Both the position numbers and the translations under genes were made by a program. A stretch of 64,000 nt of DNA from the NCBI GenBank assembly GCA_026929865.2, contig CM049405.1:24348501-24412500 (forward strand), read 5' to 3'. Positions 53,880 through 64,000 of the stretch are shown piece after piece (within the stretch, counting starts at the first letter, position 1; each line of letters begins with the position of its first letter). This DNA is from Hyperoplus lanceolatus. Lineage: Eukaryota > Chordata > Actinopteri > Uranoscopiformes > Ammodytidae. The notes beneath the pieces are model-generated. The model searched no databases and was not told the DNA's origin. It saw only the letters and a program-made list of their open reading frames with translations.

Positions 53880-54240
53880 AGGCACCACGCTCGGCTCTCT
53901 CTCCCTCGTGAATGCATTTACTTCAATTAGAGGCTGCAGTCAAGCACGAGAGGACGGAGCGTGTCGTCTTTTATGAACATTTATTGTTACACAGTGTAAT
54001 GACCATGCACGCCGTGACCCGAGGCTAATGGCGCCATGGATTAACTGCAGCGGGCAGCCTTTGGGAAAGTCCAAAACTATTCCAAAGGTATCGATTTTGA
54101 GGCCGGCTGCGAAATTGAACTGTCAGGCTGTTCCGCCGGGGCCCTGATATGATATTGATCCCTCCTGCTTAGCGACCAACAGAAGAGTCTGCTTACCTGA
54201 AACAGCCAAACCGGGTCCAGGGCAAAAGGCTGGATACCCC
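53880..54240. promoter_or_regulatory. Candidate conserved non-coding element
   Basis: Repeat-free, GC-balanced stretch with CpG retained and AT-rich homeodomain-like cores (acttcaattag, catttattgtt), ending at a C10 run (54239-54248). No coding signature. Conservation must be tested by alignment to other fish. Confidence 0.25.
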
Positions 54241-55075
54241 CCCCCCCCCATCCCTCTGGAGACCCCCACTTATAAGTTCTTATTGGAATTTTGAATATAA
54301 TTTTTTAGCGAAACAGGCTGCTTCAATACTCTCTGCTCTTACTGCTACAGGACCATTAGCCATGCTCAGTGACGTGGATCCACTTCTCCATTAAAAGAGA
54401 AGGCTAAACGCTAAGGTGCAGCGCGTTACCATCAACATTGTCCTCATGGCTTTGCCTGTGAACACAGGTTAAAGGGAACATTCACAGCTTTAATGATCCT
54501 TCCTCCTTGAAGAACAGTGGTGTGACAGCCGACGCAAGATCATTCATTGAGAGAGAGAAAGAAAGAGGGAGCAAAAGACGACAGACGGCCGGTGAAAGTA
54601 CAAAAGTATCTGATTTTAAAGTATTTGTTATCAATAGTATCTGTGTAAGTATAATCATGAAAATGTCCTTGAGGTATTAATAGTAAAGGTGATTGTTAGG
54701 CCCTAAACATTTTACTGAATGACGTATCAATGCATTTCCAGAGAATCAGAGTTGTTTGATTCTTGGTTGCACTAACAGAAGAGGACAGCTGCCTCAAATG
54801 ATTGATTTCTGCAGGTGGTTACTAATGACAAAATAGTTGGATATGTTCAAGTCTGAGAAAAAATACCTGAGTTAATATACTTAGTTACATTAGACCTTTG
54901 AAAAAACAAAAACAGAAAGCAGCTTTTATTTCTCTCTCCCTACATTCTCAGTTTTAATTAGGGTGTCTTCAGCCGAGCTGCGTGGTGTCAGTGAGTGCAT
55001 GAAGCAATCAGCACCCCACCCCGCATGGCAGCTTTTGATCAGCTCATAGAGACTGATCCACCATGACTGTGAGAG
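54241..55075. other. No recognisable gene
   Basis: Non-coding spacer; nothing recognised. Confidence 0.45.
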
Positions 55076-55100
55076 GTGTGTGTGTGTGTGTGTGTGTGTG
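55076..55100. repeat. Short (TG)n microsatellite
   Basis: About 12 units. Confidence 0.85.
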
Positions 55101-55219
55101 ATCTGGCCTCCACATGCCAAGCAGGACAGCCGCATCTGCAGTGGCAACCTGAGCCCCTCCCCGAGATGCTCACAGTGGGTCTTAATGTTCCGTAAAAGAA
55201 ACTTAATGTTTTATTTGAG

Positions 55220-55444
55220 TTAAAGGTGCAGTCAGCAATGGAAACTGCTTTCTGACAAAATCACTTTTTTGTTGGAATCAGTAAATATCTCAACAAAAAA
55301 AAGATGCACACACAGCCACACAAACACAGAGACACAGTGCGGACATGATTCTGGAATGTGGGTTGGACTCTGAGGAGATATTCACTGATTTCGAAAAACA
55401 TTTCCACAACAAGCATTTTCCAGAATCACTAAGTACACCTTTAA
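55220..55444 (+). mobile_element. TTAA-ended miniature element (family A, 225 bp)
   Basis: ttaaaggtgcagtcagcaat at the left and the inverse of ccagaatcactaagtacacc followed by tttaa at the right give imperfect inverted ends like those of the 24236 copy. The interior shares the gttggaatcagtaaatatct and gagatattcactgatttcg blocks with the other family A pieces, in opposite orientation at its two halves. It is therefore palindromic overall. Confidence 0.75.
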
Positions 55445-55792
55445 CAGAAAGGGTATTGTTAAAGGTCTCCTCATCTTAAAATTGTCTGCTGAGCGTCTTG
55501 TGTCTATTATTTTTCCATTGTTATGGTTCAGTAACCGTTTTTTCATGTTAATTACAAAGCGTAGACACAGTAATTGAAACATTAGAGAGCGGGGTGCAGA
55601 CTTTAAGCTTTGGCTTTCGTTTACAGTGACAGGAAGCCAAGGATTCTCTGTTCAGTTTGAGTGTTGGTTATAGATATGCTTGTGTTTCGGGACAATTATT
55701 TTCATATTTAAAGTTGTAAGGGAAGGTCCCACATTCAAAACATGTTGCTCAATACAGCATAATAATATGGAGGTCCATAGTTACTAAAGCAA

Positions 55793-55990
55793 GGCAAGGC
55801 AAGTTTATTTCTAAAGCACATTTCGGACACAAGGCCATTCAAGGTGCTTTACAGATGCAAAAACAAAATACATCAAGTATAGAGCACACATTAAAAAAAG
55901 CGAATGAGAAACATGCATATAAATAAAACATAAAATAATTCAAACATTTAAAAAATAATAAAGATTAAAAATGACAGGTTAAAACATCTG
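55793..55990 (+). repeat. Common teleost repeat (ggcaaggcaagtttattt type)
   Basis: caaggcaaggcaagtttatt, then aaagcacatttcggacacaa, ggccattcaaggtgctttac and an A-rich tail. I recognise this as a very widespread interspersed repeat of percomorph fish. The A-rich part after 55850 suggests a retroposed end. Family class is not certain. Confidence 0.7.
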
Positions 55991-58457
55991 CATTTATGTC
56001 TTCATCTCAACTAGTTTTTGTGTGATACACAAACTTGCATATTATTTGATAAATCTCCATATTTTCAAATGCACAACTATTCAACAGCTAACTTTGCAGA
56101 GTCTTGCCCTGTCCTGTTTCCCATTCAACCTTACACAAATATATGAAAATCCATTACTTTGTATCTGACATCACCTAAGGCTAGGCAGGCCCTTAATCCT
56201 TAATGAAACACTGTTTGGGGGAAACTGTTTGTGTGTGTGTCTCAGTGTGTTGTGGTAGGACACTGTACTGTACAATGTCTATGTGCTCACGGTTTCAATG
56301 GCTGGAAATGGGACGGAACGCTTTACTTCCACGGGCAAAAAAATTAGACTGAGTGGCCTCCCTGCTGAGATTTTAAAAATATTGGGCATTTGAGTTCTAT
56401 AGTTTTTATCTAGAAAACTGTACCTTTTCCTCTCTGTAATGTGTTCTAGTGTGTGTGTGTGTGTGTGTGCATGAAACAATACATAAATACTTTGCGTTGA
56501 ATGTGCCCCTAAATCTTGCCACCACATACAGTATAGTGCCAATGGAAAGGTCACCCAACTCTCCATACTGCTCAGTCCACACAATGTCCCAGTAAGCATG
56601 AATAGTTACACTCTGACAAATTCTCAATTTTGTGATTTCCTCAAACCACATAATATATGAAGTCTCAGTCAGCTATGAGCCGTTACTTGGAAAATGCTTA
56701 GGCAAGTTTGACTCAGGGGTTGTTGGTCAAGCTTTCCACCCTCTGCCGTTCTCTCTCGCCACTATTCTTTTTTTTTTTTCAGAAGGCTACCATAATAAAG
56801 CATGTATTCAGTTAGGAAACTGACAATACAAATGTGTGAAGATGATTGGAGGTTATAATTAATTGAATTTAAATGTAAATGCACAACAAAAATAAGAATT
56901 GAATTATCATTATTATAAGTTATTTTTTTATAATGCACAAATAATAGGGAGTTGGATTACATGAATAAATGACGCCTATCCACACAACGTCTGCTGCATA
57001 CATTTGTAATAATATGATTCACATGTTGCTGCAGTGCGGTTTTCTGTCCATCAAAGTAAAGCAAACACGGCCAACAGGGTTTTCTATTCTGTATCACACT
57101 CTATTAGCATAACGCTGTTGTTCTTTGTCTTGAGACTTGTTGTTTGCTCATATCCTCCGTGTTCCAATCTGCTCTGTGGCATGCTGTGTGTGGAGACAGG
57201 ATGTGTTCAGTGAGGTGCCTCCCCTGGCTCCATCCACCCACACTCTTTCACCTCACTGTGAACTCATGGCAACAAGTACCAAGATGCATAGCGGGGAATA
57301 TTTTCCCGAGAGATTTGGATCATTTGTTAATTGTTTCCCATTTATACTATTCATTATGCACTCGTCACCTACTCCAAAATATTTCCATTCACATAAAGCC
57401 TACTATGATACACATTGATTAAAATGTGTATGCCACAATATCAGTTATTTCACTAATCAGAAGCTATTTAACTTGCAATGTTAATGCCAGTGTACTTTCT
57501 TGGTGACCTTGAATAAATTGTACTTAATGTTAGTGGGGTGGTAATGGGTTTCCATTTTTTTCTTTTACTTCTTTATTTTATTTTATTCTGTAGAGCTTGC
57601 ATACAAGTATTAATTATGGTATACAACTAAGTCACCTTGCCTTGGTATATCAGCAATGTTAGCCATGAACTCTAGCTGCAGAGTTGTGTCTTTCATGTGT
57701 ATTGTTAAGTGTTTTGTTTTGACTATGTGACTTTTTATGTGTATGTGTTTCTGTGTATGAGCTGCTGGATACAGGGATTTCCTCACTGCTGACGTTAGCA
57801 TTTAGCCCAACCACTGTAGCTTACCTAAGTATAATATACTGTATATCCACAAATCTTACAGCGGAATTTAGTCTATACTGAATTGCCGCTGTCACTCATT
57901 GAATTTGCAGCGTTTACCAATGATTGTTCTTGGCTCCCTCATGGCAGTCCAGATCTATTTTCTCATGTAATGACACAAACACTAATAGGCCTACAGTGCA
58001 TCAAGTTGTTTTAAGTGAGAGGGAGCAGCATGAGAATAAAAGTTATGTGTGCCCTTACTGATTCATGAATCAAGGTGCATTTGAATCGTAAATGAGTTGA
58101 AAGAGTGACGCTACCACTAAGCAAAAGGAAATAAATTAGTGATTTCCAAGATGGAAAAATAGGCATAACAAAGATGAAAACAGGTCAAATGCAACACAAT
58201 TGAATGCTGTGTACTGGCTGTAGGCTATAACAACAACAACAAAAAATAACAAAATAAATCTGATTGACAAATAGCTAGGACACTGTTTACAGAAAAAAGT
58301 TCGTAAACGTTTCAGTCGAGGTCACACTGTCATAACTGTGCAGTGTGACACACATACACGGGACTTTTCAGTGAAGGAAGGAAAGACACTGCATGTATTC
58401 ATAAATCACTGGCTGTACACAAGCAGGTGAACGGAGAGAAAGAGAGAATGAGTATGA
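55991..58457. other. No recognisable gene
   Basis: Contains a short (TG)n at 56450-56469. Otherwise AT-rich non-coding DNA. Confidence 0.45.
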
Positions 58458-58490
58458 CAGAGAGAGAGAGAGAAAGAGAGAGAGAGAGGG
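58458..58490. repeat. (GA)n microsatellite, imperfect
   Basis: About 16 GA units followed by a short G/A-rich stretch. Ser-Leu frames in inverse are artefacts. Confidence 0.85.
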
Positions 58491-59238
58491 GGGAAAAAGA
58501 TGGAAAGAGACACTGAGAGGATAGGGAGCAGAGCCAGCGAGAGGGATACAGTATGAGTGTGGTAAGGTTTTCGCTCTCCAAACCACATCCGTCTCCTGCC
58601 AAACTTCTCTTTCTTTCTCTTTCCCTCCTCCTGTTCTCATGCTAAAATCCATGTATTTCGGGACCATTCCGCCTCCTGTGAACTCTTCACTCATAACATG
58701 ATGGATTATTAAGTGATTGGACAGAGGCAGCAAAATCCCTTTTTAATATCCCACATGTACAACTCAAGCACAATGTCATGTTAGCAAAGAAGTCTTTGCC
58801 TATGCTTCATCTGTATAGGCGGTCTGTCCCTGTTAAAATGTAATTAGTGCCAGTACCAATTGGCTTATATTCTAATGCATGTTATTGCCGTAATAGGCTC
58901 AGAATCACTTGGCATATTCATTTCATACTGTTGATAGGGCTCTTAACCTATATCTGTACCATTTTGATTAGCAAATGACTGCATGGTGCCATCAAATGCC
59001 TGTTATATTGCTAATATAACTTTTCTATTAAAACACACACTGTTCTGAAATGAATGGGAGCTTAATCATCTCCTATGACATAGTTTATAGTGTTAATCTT
59101 CCACAATTGCACTGGGCTTGTTGGAGTGCGTGTACAGCCCTGAATGTTAACTTGTTTGAACCCCACCGGTTAAAAACAATACAAAAATTGAGAAATATGT
59201 ATGTTGAGAGATTTTATTTAATATTTTATTATAATTTT
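58491..59238. other. No recognisable gene
   Basis: AT-rich; nothing recognised. Confidence 0.5.
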
Positions 59239-59310
59239 TTGTGGGAGGAAACCAGAGCACCCGGAGGAAACCCACGCAGACACGGTGAAACCTGCAAAGT
59301 CCTGACACAC
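59239..59310 (+). repeat. Widespread fish repeat fragment (gtgggaggaaaccagagcac type)
   Basis: gtgggaggaaaccagagcac, then ccggaggaaacccacgcaga and cacggtgaaacctgcaaa match a short, strongly conserved block seen throughout fish genomes. Host element class not assigned. Confidence 0.65.
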
Positions 59311-59316
59311 AGAAGC

Positions 59317-59318
<2 letters not shown>

Positions 59319-59381
<63 letters not shown>

Positions 59382-59400
59382 GTGTGTGTGTGTGTGTGTG
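59319..59400. repeat. (GT)n microsatellite
   Basis: About 30 units, one TCG interruption at about 59380, then further GT units. Confidence 0.93.
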
Positions 59401-59474
59401 CTGCTGTGCATGTTAAAGAAGGACATAAACAGTGGATACATCCTTACTCCTCATCTCATGGTTCATATTCTGAC

Positions 59475-59793
59475 ATTTTGTGCGGTGTAGGCCTATTGGC
59501 TGCGTTTTGGCCGACACTTCTGAAGTAAAACTAGTGATATTAGCCAATCAGCACTGTGACATACATCCACCAGTTTCCTCTACTACCATTTATTTTTGTG
59601 AATGCCACAGGATTTGTCATGGATGTATTGGGCACGTGCTGGCTGACGACGCAGCGGCCGCCTGCATTTGTTGTGTGCCAGCGCTCATCACTGCTTTATA
59701 ACTGCTATACCAGTGACACGGTAGAGTCAAAATCCATATCATAGCGCAACTTCACCGGTTTACCTTCTATACCGTTTATACCGTACACCCCTA
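59475..59793 (-). repeat. Possible hAT-like element end, other end missing
   Basis: The right edge tataccgtttataccgtaca followed by cccctaac reads in inverse as taggggtgtacggtataaac, a terminal motif I associate with hAT-type fish elements. The left limit is unclear and may have been lost at the GT array. Confidence 0.35.
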
Positions 59794-60479
59794 ACAGATT
59801 GTTATCATTGATACCTTATTCACTAATGTAGCTAGTAGTTACATTCCTAAGATAAACAGAACAAACATTCTGGAGACAAGACATTAGTTTGAAAAGATTT
59901 GTATTACAAGATAATACAAATATTCATCTGTGAGAAGCCATCGTCTGTGCGATTAAGGAAGTTTGTGTAAACAAAACGAACAAACTGTACTGCAAAATAT
60001 TAGTTTGAAAAGCTTTACATTATAAAAATGATTTGAATTACATAAAATATACAAATATTAAGGCTGAAAAACATTTACAAGTCTGGCAAATAAATCAAAA
60101 TGTTTCCAAACTGTATAGACATAAACAACACCTATAACAAGCAAACTTTCTCTGTCACACAAAGCTGGTGACCAAGACCGCCAGTCTGTCCCTAGAGGCA
60201 TTGCCTGATCTTTCCTCACTCGCTAGGGGCTCGCGGGGACCTTAGGGGTCGAGGATGCATTATAGTGAAGTACCCTTGTTCCAGACTGCCACCATTACGT
60301 CTTAAGACTATTGAACACAATTTATTTAATATTCTTAAAAATGAGGATACCAAGTGGCATGGATGGGTACATCACTCGCTATTCGGTCTGAAATATTCGG
60401 GGAAAATATATTTTTTGCAACTGGTGTGACAGATATGGTGATTACAATTTGATGTGCGATGTCATCAGCTTCAGTAGAC

Positions 60480-60528
<49 letters not shown>

Positions 60529-61043
60529 CATAATAACTGCATAACATAGGTCCTTAGTATAAGCCATTTGCTAATGACATCGTCTAAGATCACACACAAT
60601 TGTATTATCTACTGATTGGTACGAGCTAAACAAATCAAAATAACCTTCCCCACCTGACAGCAAACACAATGTCAGGCTATATGAGTTTTGTAGAAAAAAA
60701 TAAAATAAATTATTAAGATGAAAAGTTTGGCACTCGCCTCAACATTTGGTTTGAATAATCGATAAAAAAACAAAGACAAATGGTTCAGTTATTGTTTTCA
60801 AACCTTGTATTATTTATATATTTTGATAAAATTTGACCTGTTGAATAGGCAATGTTAGTACTGTTTGCCCAGGGTGAGGGTTAGAAAAGTACAGTAGGTC
60901 CATAGCCATAAGATTAATACAATGTCTAATTTGAGGCTTTTGTCAAGAAGCCAATTGTATAAGCAATAGTCTTCAATATGTACATGTTGGTCTCACATGT
61001 ATTATGTGTGATTCCAAAACCTTAAAGTACCTACTGCTTTAAC
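59794..61043. other. Non-coding stretch with a (GA)n array
   Basis: Holds (GA)n at about 60484-60528. Two loosely similar AT-rich segments (ttagtttgaaaag...) lie near 59886 and 60000. No gene. Confidence 0.5.
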
Positions 61044-61163
61044 AGCTTCCATCCTGATGGGAAAGCTTTCCACCAGTCGTTCCATCATACCTGCTGGGAT
61101 TTGTTCCCATTCATTGCCGATGACGCTTGGCTCACAGTCAAAACTGCTTTCCAGTTCATCCCA
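61044..61163 (-). pseudogene. Relic of a Tc1-like transposase C-terminus
   Basis: Read on the minus strand, one open frame gives WDELESSFDCEPS, then EWEQIPAGMMERLVESFP and IRMEA. This follows the family pattern LWDELERR...EEW..IP...+..LVESLPRR+EA at the C-terminal end of Tc1/mariner transposases, just after the catalytic glutamate. The catalytic residues, the rest of the protein and the terminal repeats are not found nearby. It is unrelated in detail to the intact transposase at 39423, so it comes from another, older family. Confidence 0.7.
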
Positions 61164-62549
61164 ATGTACCAGGGCGCGTTGTCACTGGGCACAGGAAATA
61201 CCAGACCGATAGTAGGTGGACAGAGGACATGTTTTAGGCTATACAGAATAGTGTGTACCAATGTAAGCCATTGTGTAGCTCACCCTATTACGATACTGTT
61301 TTTGAAAAGTTATCTCTAATTGCCAGTGTACACATTTACAGACAGGTCAGGGGCCTTCACTAACACACTTTGTGTGTGTGTCAGCGTTAGCCTTTACGCA
61401 TATATTTAGCACTGAAATGAAAGTAATTAAAGTGCAGGGTCTACCTCAGCATGGCCCGGCCCCCCTCCCAGGTCCTGTCTGGTCTGGATGCCAGCCTGTG
61501 ACTTCAGCAAGTCTTTATCTCTAACAACAGTCCCACCATTCCTGCTGTCCCCGCCACGGCTGTCATTTTTCGAAGAAAAAAAAACATGGATGACACCCAC
61601 TATTAGCTCACTAGTAAGGGACAGGACTTACATGAAAGAAGATACCCAAAAAAATATATTTATGTATGTATGCATCAAATAATCAGTGACAATAGGTGCC
61701 CACAAGCCTGCAGGTACACACACACAACACACACACTGGTTCACACTCCAACTTTTAAACTCACACATTTTAAACAAAGGCCGGTTTCCTTGGAGACAAC
61801 CCTAATCAGAGCTAGTGGGGGGAATGGGGCATATCTGTGCTATATAAGGCCCAGTGCGGTTCATCTTGTGTCCACATTAGCGGCATCAAGCAACCAGAAC
61901 CATTTTAAAGCCATGCACACATACTAAGGCCCAGTCCAGTCCAAAGAAAAAGCCCCACGTGGCTATAAACTCTTCAGATTTATGAATGAGGCACTTATAG
62001 ACGTATTCATATCCTCCAGAGCCTGGGTGATTTATGACTGTGAAAATTAAACTTCCTCTGCGGGTCTTCATCTCAAAAGAGATCCCTTTTTTTTCAAGAG
62101 TTTTGCACTCCATTGGCGTCCAAGAAGTAAAGCTAAATAATCTAGCAATGGGCCTAGTTCCCCTCGTCTATAACCACTCAATCAATATCAATTAGCACAG
62201 CTTACTTTATCTGGTAGGTACAGTAGTGTTGGGACATGTGGTTTTCTAACTCCAGGCATGTGTAGGAGGTTGGAGTGTTTCCCTGGACGTCCAGATGGAG
62301 TGTATATCAAAGGGAAGTCATGTAGAACCAAGAAAATAAGGAGGGGAAAATGCATTCCTGCTATGCAATGAGGTGGGCTTCGCCAAGGCCTTTTAAAAAA
62401 GCTTTCAGGCCCCCTTGTGTTTTGATTAAAAGTTTGTTTACGCAATGAAATGTCCATGTTCAGTGATTCAGAGATGCCAAGTTGCCAGGGTACAACAGTG
62501 CGCCTTCTTGTTCAATCAATTTGGTCGGGGCTTAAAGATGCAATTTAAG

Positions 62550-62552
<3 letters not shown>
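61164..62552. other. No recognisable gene
   Basis: Non-coding with short CA runs near 61716-61735. Nothing else identified. Confidence 0.45.

Positions 62553-62618
<66 letters not shown>
62553..62618. repeat. (TA)n microsatellite
   Basis: About 33 TA units. Confidence 0.95.
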
Positions 62619-62624
<6 letters not shown>

Positions 62625-63145
62625 GGGTCTTAAAGAAAAAGGTACACAAGAATTACAAGTCCCAACTGGAGCTGAGTGTATACAGTATGTCTATGTAGAA
62701 TGAGTGATTTTCGTGAGGGATCCTGCAGTCCACTCCAGCAGTTTATTTTCCCTTGTTGATTAGCTGGAGAGGTTGACGCGGCGGACACTAAAGAGAAACA
62801 CAGATGGTAAGGTCGATCGGTACACGCCCCACTGTAACAAGCACCGTGCGTTAAACTGGACTGATGGGCCGTACACACAAAACCACACACATACAGTATA
62901 AAGGTTGTACGATTATTTGCAGCCTTGTCAGTTTCTGCAACTCAAATGTGTTGATGTATGAAACGTTTGACGGTATGCAGTTCATGCCCATTCTTACCTG
63001 CCATTACTTTCATACTTTAGATAGAACAAGAATAGATATAGATATATCTTATATTACAAAAAAGGCTTCATGCTTGGTAGAGTGACACAAACATGATATG
63101 TGAGTTAAACATCCACTGAAGAGAACAAGTATGGCATTTGGAAAC

Positions 63146-63148
<3 letters not shown>
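62619..63148. other. No recognisable gene
   Basis: Spacer between two TA arrays; only chance frames. Confidence 0.5.

Positions 63149-63215
<67 letters not shown>
63149..63215. repeat. (TA)n microsatellite
   Basis: About 33 TA units, only about 530 bp from the previous TA array. Confidence 0.95.
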
Positions 63216-63217
<2 letters not shown>

Positions 63218-63631
63218 AATCATTTATGTTGTATATGTACACACACACTAATCATAGAACAAACCAGCACTTAATTTGGCTAAAGTATAAGGCAGACGTG
63301 TTGGACCCCTATTATGATGCAATGGTCTGGCAAATAATTTATGCCAACTTGATGAACCAACCATTTGTATCCATCTAACAGCAGTTGTTGGCATTCATTT
63401 ACCCATTTTCATTTACTCTTTTCTAACATTGGTTCAAATCTGACTTGTTCTCCCATGTTATGTCTCCCTTTCTCATTGTATGTGTCTCCAGCAGGGGTTA
63501 GCTCCATACGATCACTATCATTAATAGCTCATACAGACTTGGGGGCCCATTGTTTTGTCTATGATTTATGCCCTTATAACGACGACCACATTCAATACCG
63601 CTCACATTCTCACATGCTTAGCATCTGAGAG
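63216..63631. other. No recognisable gene
   Basis: Short AT-rich stretch; nothing recognised. Confidence 0.5.
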
Positions 63632-64000
63632 TTAAAGCTACAGTGTGTAACTTATGTTGCCCCAATGAGTAATTACAACAGCACTGTTGGCGTATCTACA
63701 TAAGCTAAGTCTTCTGTGATCGGACATGGATTTTTAAACCTTCTGCTGGACGTCCAAGTTCTTTCATAGCAGTAGAAACAACAACTGAAACATTTCTTGG
63801 GCGCTTCTTGGATTTTCTCTGAGCTCCTGCACCAGTGTCAGGGGGGTGACACCAGTTTGTAAACGCTGACATACTGAGAAATACAGAGAAAGTTGTGTGG
63901 AGCTCATAGACCTAATCGACTTTGTGTCAACTTTTTTTTGGCAATGGCTTGAATAGAACCATCATTCGTTTATATGAAAAAAGTTACACATTCTAACTTT
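63632..64000 (+). mobile_element. TTAA-ended miniature element (family C), cut by window end
   Basis: Starts ttaaagctacagtgtgtaac and runs to aagttacacattctaacttt at the window edge, the inverse of its start with a few mismatches. Only the final bases, probably TAA, are missing. The interior matches the 41752 copy throughout but has an extra segment (gggcgcttcttggattttct to about 63855) that the other copy lacks. Confidence 0.8.

Overview
The window reads as intergenic or intronic DNA from a ray-finned fish, most likely a percomorph-type teleost. The support is the kind of repeats present: tRNA-derived SINEs with a fish-type body, an L2-clade LINE relic, a BEL/Pao LTR retrotransposon, a Tc1/mariner element with long inverted repeats, hAT-type and TTAA-ended miniature elements, and very many long CA/GT, TA and CT arrays. 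I found no exon of a host protein gene and no genuine tRNA, rRNA or other RNA gene. The many short open frames are microsatellite translations, antisense shadows or chance frames.

Layout. 1-165: end of a fish DNA-transposon repeat running in from the left. 3285-6225: two related miniature elements with a decayed L2 reverse-transcriptase fragment beside the first. 9154-9254: a (TG)n array followed by an uninterrupted 50-base G run. 13940-17007: an old MITE piece, two tRNA-SINEs with clear target-site duplications, and a TTAA-MITE fragment. 17863-23020: a complete LTR-to-LTR BEL/Pao insertion on the minus strand with a 5-bp target duplication, internally deleted and carrying several stops and a frameshift. 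24236-27603: three miniature-element insertions, including a hAT-like element nested inside another inverted-repeat element. 32475-36345: MITE fragment, minus-strand SINE and a 130-bp-period dispersed repeat. 38501-38914: inverted-repeat element. 39108-40734: Tc1/mariner element with an intact 337-aa DD34E transposase frame. 41752-64000: further MITEs, a transposase relic at 61044-61163 and long simple repeats.

The only apparently intact coding sequence is the Tc1 transposase. Together the elements record several mobilisation systems: one Tc1 copy that still encodes its own enzyme; a BEL/Pao copy that must have been copied by proteins from another element; SINEs dependent on LINE enzymes; and MITEs dependent on unseen DNA transposases. 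Several moderately GC-balanced, repeat-free stretches could be conserved non-coding regulatory DNA, but that cannot be judged from one sequence. I saw no convincing new biological system; the most informative items are the defective but recently inserted BEL/Pao element, the intact Tc1 element and the nested hAT insertion.
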